Below, piece by piece: positions 1-8,221 of a stretch of 31,518 bases of DNA. This stretch comes from Dechloromonas sp. (GTDB lineage Bacteria; Pseudomonadota; Gammaproteobacteria; Burkholderiales; Rhodocyclaceae). Made by a program: the position numbers and the translations under genes. The stretch lies in assembly GCA_017302355.1 (NCBI GenBank), contig JAFLDQ010000021.1, forward strand, positions 1 to 31,518. The letters are read 5' to 3'. The notes under the pieces were generated by a model. It was not told the DNA's origin. It was given only the letters and a program-made list of their open reading frames with translations, and made no database searches. Numbering within the stretch: the first letter of the stretch is position 1; every line of letters starts with the position of its first letter.

Positions 1-1
1 C

Positions 2-127
2 TTGGCCTGTTCGTCGCCACCGGAGGGCGCCACGCGCTGGACACTCGAATTACTTGAACAGGCGGCGCATTCACTGGCCAATGTCGGACCGATCAGCCGC
101 GAGACGATTCGCCGGCTGCTAAAAAAA
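2..127 (+). pseudogene. IS630-type transposase fragment, cut by the ISL3 element
   Basis: Frame 2 from the window edge reads as the helix-turn-helix part of an IS630-family transposase: the segment with PPEGATRWTL, then ISRETIRRLLKK, matches the family pattern PPEG-x-x-RWTL ... IS-x-ETVRR-x-LKK. The match stops at the run of seven A residues (121-127), where the left inverted repeat of the ISL3 element begins. The frame then runs into element DNA and stops at 161-163. The upstream part lies outside the window, and no downstream IS630 catalytic part is seen on the other side of the ISL3 element, so this is a broken copy. Confidence 0.75.
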
Positions 128-1535
128 GGTTCTTCGTCGTTTGCCTACGGCAAATTGGGATGACTGAGATCCGCGGAATCGTGTATCTATCTGGGTTTTC
201 CGAGGACTCGGACAGGCAGACGAAATGGGAGCGGTCATCCCGGTGGGGATTTTGGGGTACGAGGGGCAAGTGATCAAGGAAGTTCGCCAGGACGAAGCGA
301 CGGGCAAGATCACGGTGGTGTGTCGCCGTGACCGGCGCCATCGTCCGGTGGATGCGAAGAGCGGGCGCTCCGGTTTGGTCAATCGCTGGTTGCGGCGGAC
401 GGTGCGTGACATCGCCTTGGGTGGGCGGCCGTGCGAAGTCGAGATCGAATACGCCCAAGTGTTTCTGTCTCCCGCGTGCGTGCGCGTCGAGGCATTGCCG
501 TTCGTGGCGCCGGGCATGCGTGCGACACGCCGCTTTGCCCGTCTGGTATCGGGGCTGTGCCGGCACATGGCGATCGACGCCGTGGCGCGACATACCGGTT
601 TGTCCTGGCACTCGGTCAAGGCCCTTGATGCGGCCTTCCTGGCGGAAACCGTCGTCCCGCCGCGACCGGGGTTGCTGGCGGGCATCCGCTACCTGGGCGT
701 TGATGAAGTTGCTCGCGCCAAGGGGCACGACTACCTGACGCTGGTCTATGACCTGACGCCGGGAGAGAACTGCGGCGCCATCCTGTGGGTGAAAGAGGGA
801 CGCGATGCTGCCACCTTGCGGGAGTTTCTGGATGCGCTGTCGCAGGAATGCGCCGACGGCATCGAGGCGGTCGCCATCGACATGGGGCCGGCCTACATCG
901 CCGCCGTGCAGAAGGGCTTGCCGTCCGCGGCCATCGTCTTCGACCGTTTCCACGTCATGCAGATGTTCAGCAAGGTCATCCGCGATTGCCGCCGCGCCGA
1001 GTTCAAGGCGGCCAAGACCCTGGGCGACCTGACCGGCCAGCAGGCGATCAAGGGCAGTCTGTGGCTGCTGCTGTCCAACCGCACCACCCTCAAGCAGACC
1101 GACCAGGAGCGGCTCGATCAACTGCTGGCGCAGAACCAGCCGCTTGCCGCGCTCTACACGCTCAAGGAGCAGTTGCAAGGTCTGTGGCGCCAACCCGTTT
1201 CGGCAACCGACATGGCCACCCGGCTCGACGACTGGTGCGGCATGGCCAAGGCCGCCAAGATCACCGGCCTGGCCAGATTCGTGAAGACCTTGCAATCCCA
1301 TCGCACCGGCATCTGCGCTTACGCCGACCATCCGATCACGACCGCCCGCCTGGAGGCCGGCAATGTCGCCATCGGCCTGCTGCGCCGCCGTGCCCGAGGC
1401 TTCCGCGATACCGCCTACCTCCAGCTCAAGATCTACCAACTCAACACGCCAGATCAACCATCGTTCCTCTATGCCAATGTCCCAGCCCCGGCCCTACCCA
1501 CACCGATGCCTACCGTATGAAAGCGACGAAGAGCC
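128..1535 (+). mobile_element. ISL3-family insertion sequence
   Basis: One ISL3-type transposase gene is bounded by imperfect terminal inverted repeats. The left repeat (128-150) begins GGTTCTTCGTCG; the right repeat, read on the minus strand from 1535 to 1513, begins GGCTCTTCGTCG. They agree at 19 of 23 positions. The transposase stop codon lies inside the right repeat. The family normally makes an 8-bp target duplication, but the flanks here (TAAAAAAA on the left, CGCTTTGT on the right) do not match. The copy may have undergone recombination or a flanking deletion after insertion. Otherwise it looks complete (about 1.4 kb). Confidence 0.85.
225..1520 (+). CDS. ISL3-family transposase
   Basis: A DDE transposase of 431 residues that would excise and insert the surrounding element. 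The ISL3 acidic residues are visible: Asp160 in LGVDEV, Asp219 in AIDMGPAY and Glu377 in RLEAGN, the last followed by the family signature RRRARGFRDTAYLQLKIY near the C-terminus. A helix-turn-helix (about residues 115-135, AVARHTGLSWHSVKALD) precedes the catalytic core. The N-terminal zinc ribbon usual in the family looks degenerate: isolated cysteines at 33, 70 and 85, with no CxxC pairs. The ORF is open and of normal family length, so the protein may still be active. The start is the first ATG after the left repeat and has no strong Shine-Dalgarno sequence. Confidence 0.9.
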   Translation: MGAVIPVGILGYEGQVIKEVRQDEATGKITVVCRRDRRHRPVDAKSGRSGLVNRWLRRTVRDIALGGRPCEVEIEYAQVFLSPACVRVEALPFVAPGMRATRRFARLVSGLCRHMAIDAVARHTGLSWHSVKALDAAFLAETVVPPRPGLLAGIRYLGVDEVARAKGHDYLTLVYDLTPGENCGAILWVKEGRDAATLREFLDALSQECADGIEAVAIDMGPAYIAAVQKGLPSAAIVFDRFHVMQMFSKVIRDCRRAEFKAAKTLGDLTGQQAIKGSLWLLLSNRTTLKQTDQERLDQLLAQNQPLAALYTLKEQLQGLWRQPVSATDMATRLDDWCGMAKAAKITGLARFVKTLQSHRTGICAYADHPITTARLEAGNVAIGLLRRRARGFRDTAYLQLKIYQLNTPDQPSFLYANVPAPALPTPMPTV

Positions 1536-1612
1536 CGCTTTGTTCCCATGACTGACGTTCCTTTCAATCGGTCGGCGTTAGCTTATCCGACTGCCTGAGA
1601 AAACCTGATCGC

Positions 1613-2344
1613 TCAATCAATCGTCCTGTATACGGTGTAGCCGCTGACACGCGGGCTTGCGAAATCCACAATTCGCTTGCCCGATGCAACTTTCTGCAGA
1701 AATGGAAGCTTTTCAAAAACCGCTTCGTTTAGCGGGTTGTAGTAGATCAGAAACTTTTCGGCCCGATTATGCCGGAAACTCGCTTCGAGATTCCGTGCGA
1801 CAGCATCCATGACAACGGAATCGAACGGATTAAAAAAGTAAAGGACGGCTCTTGTTCCCGGGATTTCGTACCGGGTAGCATCTAGGCACAAAACTTCCAC
1901 ATTGGTGCACTGTTGCGCCTTGTCCGTAAACGTTGCAAGGTTGCGCCGTGCTACCTCGGCAAGTTCGGGCGCGAATTCAATCCCAGTAATCTTGCGAAAC
2001 GGGTAGCGTGTGGCGAGAAGCACAACACGCCCCTTGCCACAACCAAAATCGACAAATTCGAACTCCCGATGGTCTATGTCCAGCTTCGACAGGATATGCT
2101 GGAAGACATGTGGGGGAGTCGGTTCATAATAAACCCCGTGGCTTTTATTATCACTGTCGATCGCCAGCTCTTCCAAGGCCATACTGCCTGCCGTGTCGAC
2201 CCGGAACCTGCTGTCAAATCGCTTTTCGAGCGCATGGCGAATCGAAAATCGGACATTCTTGGCAATCACGGCAGACGTGGCCACCCATCCGTAGGTGCGG
2301 ATGTGCCGCTGCAACGTAGTCAGTACTCCCTTGATCAATTTCAT
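1613..2344 (-). CDS. class I SAM-dependent methyltransferase
   Basis: A 243-residue Rossmann-fold methyltransferase of unknown substrate. Motif I is VDFGCGKGRVVL (residues 98-109), followed by an acidic strand end GIEF (121-124), an Asp at about 155 (LCLDATRYE) and a motif IV-like YFFNPF (169-174). The N-terminal 60 residues carry no recognised domain. The gene is visibly AT-richer than mfd and the rest of the window. It lies between an ISL3 element and an ISAs1 remnant, which points to acquisition by transfer. A GGAG stands only 2 nt from the ATG, so the start is uncertain. The first codons overlap, in another frame, the last recognisable part of the ISAs1 fragment. Small-molecule or glycan methylation is possible, but the sequence does not show which. 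Confidence 0.75.
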   Translation of the reverse strand: MKLIKGVLTTLQRHIRTYGWVATSAVIAKNVRFSIRHALEKRFDSRFRVDTAGSMALEELAIDSDNKSHGVYYEPTPPHVFQHILSKLDIDHREFEFVDFGCGKGRVVLLATRYPFRKITGIEFAPELAEVARRNLATFTDKAQQCTNVEVLCLDATRYEIPGTRAVLYFFNPFDSVVMDAVARNLEASFRHNRAEKFLIYYNPLNEAVFEKLPFLQKVASGKRIVDFASPRVSGYTVYRTID

Positions 2345-2351
2345 GTCTCCG

Positions 2352-2447
2352 AAGATGGGCGAGGTTGGCCTGGGTGCCCGCGCCGTCGATGGTGACGATG
2401 CAGCCTTTGAGTGCCAAGGTCACCAGCAGTTCGGGAATCGCCGCACG
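2352..2447 (-). pseudogene. ISAs1-type transposase fragment
   Basis: About 32 minus-strand codons read AAIPELL ... LALKGCIVTIDGAGTQANLA, closely matching the ISAs1/H-repeat transposase block AIPELL-x-x-L-x-L-x-GCIVTIDAMGxQ-x-x-IA, which holds one of the catalytic aspartates. There is an in-frame stop immediately upstream (2448-2450) and no other transposase blocks nearby, so only a sliver remains. The same frame goes on with DQGSTDYVAA, reminiscent of the family's DQGxDYVLAL; if real, the remnant reaches about 2310 and underlies the methyltransferase start. Confidence 0.65.
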
Positions 2448-2685
2448 TCACTCCAAACATGACGAAACAATACACAAACCCAACCCCTTGTCAACAACCC
2501 GGGCAATCGCATGAATGCGGTTGTCGTTGCCCTTTGAAATAGTTGTTGGCGATCAAGCGGTTACAAGAGGGGCTGCTCACAGGGCCGTGATTTGTGTAGT
2601 TTTCTGTCTTTTTTGAGAGCTTGTCGCCATCCAACGCCAGCCGAATAGGCTGCTGCGGCAAGAAGTCGCCCCCCACCGAAGCGGC

Positions 2686-2691
2686 TATAAT
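2686..2691 (+). promoter_or_regulatory. probable -10 element for mfd
   Basis: A perfect TATAAT lies 30 nt before the mfd GTG start, in the context GGCTATAATCCACGCC. No convincing -35 hexamer is seen at 16-18 bp. The stretch between the ISAs1 remnant and mfd (2456-2721) otherwise contains no coding sequence I can support. Confidence 0.55.
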
Positions 2692-2721
2692 CCACGCCCT
2701 CCCAGCCGCACCCACCCCGTC

Positions 2722-5700
2722 GTGTCCTCTCGCCAACCGCTGCTTTCCCTCCCCGCCCTGCCCAAGCCAGGCGCCCGCGTCGACCTGCCGCCGCTGGCCG
2801 GTTCCGCCGATGCCTTGGCGCTGGCCGAACTGGCCGCCGCCAACCAGGGGCGCACGCTGGCCGTCGTCACCGCCAGCGCCGCCGATGCGCAACGGCTGCT
2901 CGACGAGATTCCATGGTTTGCCCCCGGCCTTCGGGTGCGGTTGCTGCCGGACTGGGAAACGCTGCCCTACGATCATTTTTCGCCGCACCAGGATCTCGTT
3001 TCCGAGCGCTTGGCGACGCTCTGGGCGGCGTTGCAGGGCGAGGTGGAAATCCTGCTCGTGCCGGCGTCGACCGCGGTCAATCGGCTGGCGCCGCCGGAAT
3101 TCATGGCGGCCTACACTTTCGCGTTCAAGAAAGGCCAGAAACTGGACGCCGACAGGTTCCGCAGCCAGGTGACGCTGGCCGGCTACGCGCACGTCACGCA
3201 GGTGGTGTCGCCCGGCGAATACTCGATCCGCGGCGGGCTGATCGACCTCTTCCCGATGGGTTCGCAGCTGCCCTACCGGCTCGACCTGTTCGACGACGAG
3301 ATCGAAAACATCAAGACCTTCGACGTCGATACCCAGCGCACGGTTTTCCCGGTGCCGGAAGTGCGCCTGCTGCCGGCGCGCGAGTTCCCGATGGACGACA
3401 GGGGGCGCACGCATTTCCGCCAGTGCTTCCGCGAACGCTTCGAGGGCGACCCGGCCAGGTCCGGCATCTACAAGGACATTTCGACCGGCATCGCCAGCGC
3501 CGGCATCGAGTATTACCTGCCGCTGTTCTTCGACGAAATGGCGAGCATTTTCGACTACCTGCCGCCGGATGCCGTCTTCGTCACCCACGGCGACGCGCCG
3601 GCGGCCATCGCCGCTTTCTGGAACGACACCCGTTCGCGCCACAACCTGCTGCAGGGCGACAAGGCGCGGCCACTGCTGGCGCCGGAAGAACTGTTCCTGA
3701 CCGACGAGGCGTTCTTCACGGCGGCCAAAGCCTACGGTCGACTGGCGATTCCCGGCAAAAACGAAGGCGCTGCCGGAATATTGCCGAATGTCGCCGTCGA
3801 CCGCAGGAGCGACGATCCGCTCGGCGCGCTGAAGAATCACCTGGCCGGCTTCGCGGGCCGCGTCCTGCTGGTCGCCGAAACCGCCGGCCGCCGCGAAACG
3901 CTGGCGGCGATGTTCGCCGAGCACGGCCTGAAGCCCGAGCCCGGCGCCGACCTCGCCACTTTCCTCGCCGGCGATACGCCACTGGCTCTTGGCGTCGCCC
4001 CGCTGCACGCCGGTTTTGCCCTTCCCCCTTCCCCCTTCCCTCTTCCCCTCGCCTTCATCACCGAAACCGAACTGTTCGCCGGCACGCCGCGCCGCACCCG
4101 GCGCGAAGCGGCCAAGAAGGCCAGCTTCGACAACTGGCTGAAGGATCTCACCGAGCTCAAGGTCGGCGACCCAGTCGTCCATGAAAGCCACGGCATCGGC
4201 CGCTACCGGGGGCTGGTGCGCATGGACCTCGGACTCGGCGAGCAGGAATTCCTCGAACTGCATTACGCCAACGAGGCCAAGCTGTTCGTGCCGGTGGCGC
4301 AGCTGCAGGTCATTTCACGCTATTCCGGCGCCGACCCGGAAGCCGCGCCGCTGCATACGCTCGGCTCCGGCCAGTGGGAAAAGGCCAAGCGGAAGGCGGC
4401 CGAGCAGGCACGCGACACCGCCGCCGAGCTGCTGGCTCTCTACGCCGCCCGCGCCGCCCGCCAGGGCCATGCCTTCGCCTTTGCCGAGAACGATTACGAA
4501 GCCTTTGCCGACGGTTTCGGTTTCGAGGAAACCGCCGACCAGGCGACGGCCATCGCCGCCGTCATCGACGACATGCGCTCGGGCAAGCCGATGGACCGCC
4601 TGGTCTGCGGCGACGTTGGCTTCGGCAAGACCGAGGTCGCCTTGCGCGCCGCGTTCTGCGCCGTCGCCGGCGGCAAGCAGGTGGCCGTGCTGTGCCCGAC
4701 GACGCTGCTCTGCGAACAGCATTACCAGACCTTCACCGACCGCTTCGCCGACTGGCCGGTCAGGATCGCCGAAATCTCGCGCTTCAAGACGGCGAAGGAA
4801 TCGGCGCAGGCCCTGCGGGAACTCGCCGAAGGCCGGATCGATGTCATCATCGGCACGCACAAGCTGATCGGCAAGGACGTCCGCTTCAAGCAACTGGGGC
4901 TGGTCGTCATCGACGAGGAACACCGCTTCGGCGTGCGCCAGAAGGAGACGTTGAAGGCGATGCGCGCCGAGGTCGACGTCCTGACGCTGACCGCGACACC
5001 GATCCCGCGCACCTTGGCCATGTCGATGGAAGGCCTGCGCGATTTCTCGGTGATCGCCACCGCGCCGCAGAAGCGCCTGGCGATCAAGACCTTCGTCAGC
5101 AATTTCTCCGACGGCATCATCCGCGAGGCGGTGCTGCGCGAACTGAAGCGCGGCGGCCAGGTGTATTTCCTGCACAACGAGGTCGACACCATCGCCAACA
5201 TGCGCGACAAGCTGGAAAAGCTGGTGCCGGAAGCGCGTATCGTCATCGGCCACGGCCAGATGAACGAGCGCGAACTGGAGCGCGTGATGCGCGACTTCAC
5301 CGGCCAGCGCGCCAACCTGCTGCTGTGCACGACGATCATCGAAACCGGCATCGACAATCCGCACGCCAACACCATCCTGATCAACCGCGCCGAGAAATTC
5401 GGCCTCGCGCAATTGCATCAACTACGCGGCCGGGTCGGCCGCTCGCATCACCAGGCTTACGCCTACCTGCTGGTGCAGGACGCGAAGGCGGTAACCAAAC
5501 AGGCGAAAATGCGGCTGGAAGCGATCCAGGGAATGGAGGAACTCGGCTCGGGCTTCTTCCTCGCCATGCACGACCTGGAAATCCGCGGCGCCGGCGAGGT
5601 GCTCGGCGACAGCCAGTCGGGCGAGATGCAGGAAGTCGGTTTCAACCTGTACACCGACATGCTCAACCGCGCCGTCGCCGCGCTCAAGCAGGGCAGGCAC

Positions 5701-6180
5701 CTCGATGCGGTCGACCTGACCCAGCCACTGGGAATCGGCACCGAGATCAACCTGCGCACCCCGGCCCTGCTGCCCGACGCCTACTGCCCCGACGTCCATG
5801 AACGCCTCACGCTCTACAAGCGCCTGGCCAACTGCGACACCGCCGACGAACTCGATGCGTTGCAGGAGGAACTGGTCGACCGCTTCGGCCAACTGCCGTT
5901 GCAGGGCCAGTCGCTGCTGGCGACGCACCGCCTGCGCCTGCTGGTCAAGCCGCTGTGCATCCACAAGCTCGACGCCGCGGCCGACCAGATCACGCTGCAG
6001 TTCGGCCCGGAATTCGCGCAACTGGCGCCTGTCGACCCGATCAGGATCATCGACCTGATCCAGAAGAACCGCAGCTACAGGCTGGCCGGACAGGATAAAA
6101 TCTCCCTTTTGCGCCATTGCCCGACCCTGAACGACAAGGTCGCTGCAGTGAAGGACATGATTCGCCAGCTGAGCCAGTAA
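2722..6180 (+). CDS. mfd: transcription-repair coupling factor Mfd
   Basis: A DNA translocase of 1,152 residues (E. coli Mfd is 1,148). It displaces RNA polymerase stalled at lesions and recruits UvrA for nucleotide-excision repair. The N-terminal third has the UvrB-like region (DWETLPYDHFSPHQDLVSER; GEYSIRGGLIDLFP). The CarD-like polymerase-interaction domain begins near residue 485 (HESHGIGRYRGL). The RecG-like motor has Walker A GDVGFGKTE at 630-638, the DEEH box at 731-734, and the later motif LRGRVGRSHHQAYAYLL. A C-terminal regulatory domain follows. The only plausible start is GTG at 2722, which has no Shine-Dalgarno sequence. Residues about 430-442 are a Pro/Phe/Leu run encoded by a CCCTTCC-type low-complexity tract. 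DAHP synthase follows after 3 nt, so the two are probably co-transcribed. Confidence 0.97.
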   Translation: MSSRQPLLSLPALPKPGARVDLPPLAGSADALALAELAAANQGRTLAVVTASAADAQRLLDEIPWFAPGLRVRLLPDWETLPYDHFSPHQDLVSERLATLWAALQGEVEILLVPASTAVNRLAPPEFMAAYTFAFKKGQKLDADRFRSQVTLAGYAHVTQVVSPGEYSIRGGLIDLFPMGSQLPYRLDLFDDEIENIKTFDVDTQRTVFPVPEVRLLPAREFPMDDRGRTHFRQCFRERFEGDPARSGIYKDISTGIASAGIEYYLPLFFDEMASIFDYLPPDAVFVTHGDAPAAIAAFWNDTRSRHNLLQGDKARPLLAPEELFLTDEAFFTAAKAYGRLAIPGKNEGAAGILPNVAVDRRSDDPLGALKNHLAGFAGRVLLVAETAGRRETLAAMFAEHGLKPEPGADLATFLAGDTPLALGVAPLHAGFALPPSPFPLPLAFITETELFAGTPRRTRREAAKKASFDNWLKDLTELKVGDPVVHESHGIGRYRGLVRMDLGLGEQEFLELHYANEAKLFVPVAQLQVISRYSGADPEAAPLHTLGSGQWEKAKRKAAEQARDTAAELLALYAARAARQGHAFAFAENDYEAFADGFGFEETADQATAIAAVIDDMRSGKPMDRLVCGDVGFGKTEVALRAAFCAVAGGKQVAVLCPTTLLCEQHYQTFTDRFADWPVRIAEISRFKTAKESAQALRELAEGRIDVIIGTHKLIGKDVRFKQLGLVVIDEEHRFGVRQKETLKAMRAEVDVLTLTATPIPRTLAMSMEGLRDFSVIATAPQKRLAIKTFVSNFSDGIIREAVLRELKRGGQVYFLHNEVDTIANMRDKLEKLVPEARIVIGHGQMNERELERVMRDFTGQRANLLLCTTIIETGIDNPHANTILINRAEKFGLAQLHQLRGRVGRSHHQAYAYLLVQDAKAVTKQAKMRLEAIQGMEELGSGFFLAMHDLEIRGAGEVLGDSQSGEMQEVGFNLYTDMLNRAVAALKQGRHLDAVDLTQPLGIGTEINLRTPALLPDAYCPDVHERLTLYKRLANCDTADELDALQEELVDRFGQLPLQGQSLLATHRLRLLVKPLCIHKLDAAADQITLQFGPEFAQLAPVDPIRIIDLIQKNRSYRLAGQDKISLLRHCPTLNDKVAAVKDMIRQLSQ

Positions 6181-6183
6181 GCC

Positions 6184-7260
6184 ATGAGCACCATCGACAT
6201 CGAAAACGTCAACGTCACCGCCTTCGACACCATGCCGACGCCGGAGGAGATCCACAGTCGGCTGCCATTGTCGCTGGCCGCCGCGCGCACGGTCATGCAT
6301 GGCCGCGACACGCTGCGCGGCATTCTCGAGCGCAACGACCCGCGCCTGTTCGTCGTCGTCGGCCCATGCTCGATCCACGACCCGGTCGCCGGCCTCGACT
6401 ATGCGCGCCGCCTGAAGGCGCTGGCCGACGAAGTCGACGACACGCTGCAGATCATCATGCGCGTCTATTTCGAAAAGCCGCGCACCACCATCGGCTGGAA
6501 GGGCTACATCAACGACCCGTTCATGGACGACAGCTTCCGCGTCGACGTCGGCATGGAGAGGGCACGGCAGTTCCTGCTCGATGTCGCCGAGATCGGCCTG
6601 CCGACCGGCACCGAGGCGCTCGACCCGATTTCGCCGCAGTATTACGGCGACCTGATCACGTGGACCGCGATCGGCGCCCGCACCGCCGAATCGCAGACGC
6701 ACCGCGAAATGTCCTCCGGCCTGTCCACGCCGGTCGGCTTCAAGAACGGCACCAGCGGCGACCTCGGCATCGCGGTCAACGCCATCCTGTCGGCCTCCAA
6801 GCCGCATTCCTTCCTCGGCATCAACGGCCAGGGCCGCGTCGCCGTCGTCCGCACCCGCGGCAACCGCCACGGCCACATCGTCCTGCGCGGCGGCGACGGC
6901 CGCCCGAACTACGACACGGTGTCCATCGCGATGGTCGAGCAGGCGCTGACCAGGGCCGGGCTGCCGAACAACATCGTCGTCGACTGCTCGCACGCCAACA
7001 GCTTCAAGAATCCCGAACTGCAGCCGCTGGTCATGGCCGACATCGTCAACCAGGTACGCCTCGGCAACAAGTCGCTGATCGGCGTCATGATCGAGTCCAA
7101 CATCGAAGGCGGCAACCAGCCGATTCCCGCCGACCTGAGCCAGCTCAAGTACGGGTGCTCGGTCACCGACGCCTGCGTCGACTGGGAAACCACCGAAACG
7201 ATGATCCGCGACGCCGCCGTGCTGCTGCGCGACGTGCTGCCGGAGCGCCTGAACGACTAG
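6184..7260 (+). CDS. aroG: class I 3-deoxy-7-phosphoheptulonate (DAHP) synthase
   Basis: Catalyses phosphoenolpyruvate + erythrose 4-phosphate to DAHP, the first step of the shikimate pathway. At 358 residues it has the normal AroF/G/H length. The metal-binding cysteine is Cys62 in GPCSIHD, the active-site lysine region is FEKPRTTIGWKG (residues 96-107), and the blocks NRHGHIVLRGG, DCSHANS, IESNIEGGNQ and GCSVTDAC supply further substrate and metal ligands. The N-terminal extension (about 30 residues, TPEEIHSRLPLS) is the part that carries feedback-inhibitor contacts in the family. Which aromatic amino acid inhibits it cannot be read here. It starts 3 nt after mfd, with no clear ribosome-binding site of its own. 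Confidence 0.95.
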   Translation: MSTIDIENVNVTAFDTMPTPEEIHSRLPLSLAAARTVMHGRDTLRGILERNDPRLFVVVGPCSIHDPVAGLDYARRLKALADEVDDTLQIIMRVYFEKPRTTIGWKGYINDPFMDDSFRVDVGMERARQFLLDVAEIGLPTGTEALDPISPQYYGDLITWTAIGARTAESQTHREMSSGLSTPVGFKNGTSGDLGIAVNAILSASKPHSFLGINGQGRVAVVRTRGNRHGHIVLRGGDGRPNYDTVSIAMVEQALTRAGLPNNIVVDCSHANSFKNPELQPLVMADIVNQVRLGNKSLIGVMIESNIEGGNQPIPADLSQLKYGCSVTDACVDWETTETMIRDAAVLLRDVLPERLND

Positions 7261-7324
7261 CCGCGCATTGATCAGGGGGTAGCCGCAAGGCATAATGAGC
7301 CGCTGCCCCACCGGAGTTCGCGCC

Positions 7325-7960
7325 ATGGCCCTGCCGAAGATTTCTGACAAGCGTTTCACCTACGCCGATTACCGCAATTGGCCGGATGACGAACGCTGGG
7401 AACTGATCGATGGCGAAGCCTATGCCATGGCGCCCGCACCGACCATCAGCCACCAGACACTGGCTGGACAGCTATTCCGGCAAATCGACGAAGCCCTCGA
7501 CGGCGCCCCCTGCCGCGCCCTCATCGCTCCGGTCGACGTCCTGCTTCCGGCGTCGGACGAAGCCGACGACCGTAGCACCACCGTCGTGCAGCCCGACATC
7601 CTCGTCGTCTGCGACCCGGCCAAACTCACCGAGCGCAACGTGCGCGGCGCTCCGGACTGGATCATCGAGGTGCTCTCGCCCGCCACCGCCCGCCACGACC
7701 ACCTGACCAAGCGCGCCCTTTACGAGCGCGCCGGCGTCCGCGAATACTGGCTGGTTCACCCGGTCGACCGCATCGTCACGGTCTACACGCTGAAAGACGG
7801 CCAATACGGCGGCCCGGAAATCGCCGAGATGGCCGGCGAACGCGCGCCGACGATTTTCCCGGAGATCGTCATTCGCTGGCAGCCGATTCTCGACAAGTTG
7901 CCGGATGGCGCGGCGCCCGGCGTTGAAACACAAGTCGATTCCGTGCCTGGCCCTTTATGA
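7325..7960 (+). CDS. Uma2-family (DUF820) putative restriction endonuclease-like protein
   Basis: A 211-residue protein of the Uma2/DUF820 family, which has a PD-(D/E)xK nuclease-like fold. Family functions are largely unproven and the genes are often mobile. Visible hallmarks are ERWELIDGEAYAMAP near the N-terminus, VVQPDILVV with Asp91, DWIIEVLSPAT with Glu115, and Lys129 followed by ALYERAGVREYWLVHP. The ATG at 7325 is chosen over the upstream ATG at 7295 because GGAG lies 10 nt before it and the family begins close to this point. A CATAAT at 7291-7296 may be its -10. The last codons (ILDKLPDGAA) are echoed about 540 bp downstream, after the DUF2442 gene. Confidence 0.9.
   Translation: MALPKISDKRFTYADYRNWPDDERWELIDGEAYAMAPAPTISHQTLAGQLFRQIDEALDGAPCRALIAPVDVLLPASDEADDRSTTVVQPDILVVCDPAKLTERNVRGAPDWIIEVLSPATARHDHLTKRALYERAGVREYWLVHPVDRIVTVYTLKDGQYGGPEIAEMAGERAPTIFPEIVIRWQPILDKLPDGAAPGVETQVDSVPGPL
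7888..7909 (+). repeat. 22-bp direct repeat, copy 1 (inside the Uma2 3' end)
   Basis: The repeat starts TCTCGACAAG and ends CCGGATGGC, and is identical to 8431-8452. In the Uma2 frame it encodes LDKLPDG. Confidence 0.9.
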
Positions 7961-7981
7961 TTTCAAGCGTAAAGTACGGAC

Positions 7982-8221
7982 ATGGCACCTACGGTTTTGC
8001 GCGACGGTCAGTTTCGCCTGTTCTTCTTTTCACGGGAAGAAGCGCGCATTCATGTTCATGTCTCTCATCCAGATGGCGAGGCCAAGTTCTGGCTGACGCC
8101 TCATATCCATTTGGCCATCTCGGCAGGGCTTGACCAACGTCAAATCCGCGAAGCACAGTCCATCGTCGAGACCCACATCGGAACAATCACAAATGCCTGG
8201 CACAGTCATTTCGACACCTGA
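7982..8221 (+). CDS. DUF4160 domain protein (first pair)
   Basis: A 79-residue protein of the DUF4160 family. Typical features are the short N-terminal strands followed by FFFSREEARIHVHV (EExRxHVHV motif) and a C-terminal helical half (DQRQIREAQSIVETH). In many genomes such genes sit next to DUF2442 genes and the pair is suspected to be toxin-antitoxin-like; that function is inference from neighbourhood, not shown. Its stop overlaps the next gene by 29 nt, as expected for a coupled pair. It starts 21 nt after the Uma2 stop, without a strong ribosome-binding site. Confidence 0.85.
   Translation: MAPTVLRDGQFRLFFFSREEARIHVHVSHPDGEAKFWLTPHIHLAISAGLDQRQIREAQSIVETHIGTITNAWHSHFDT

Noticed and set aside
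2570..2600. AGAGGGGCTG and CAGGGCCGTGATT as possible ends of the ISAs1 remnant or of the 26365 element
   Set aside because: Only short similarity, wrong orientation for the minus-strand transposase fragment, and no matching partner repeat.
2600..2660. A minus-strand stretch reading LALDGDKLSKK, resembling the KLSK motif of a class I tRNA synthetase such as GluQ-RS
   Set aside because: No other synthetase motif lies in the frame on either side, and the frame continues as the antisense of mfd; chance resemblance is more likely.
4020..4050. Pyrimidine-rich CCCTTCCCCCTTCCC tract inside mfd
   Set aside because: In frame and encodes a Pro/Phe/Leu run between domains; no indication of frameshift or of a regulatory element.
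5422..7359. A 645-codon minus-strand open frame across mfd and DAHP synthase
   Set aside because: Antisense shadow of two conserved genes; no motifs, and no promoter or ribosome-binding site.
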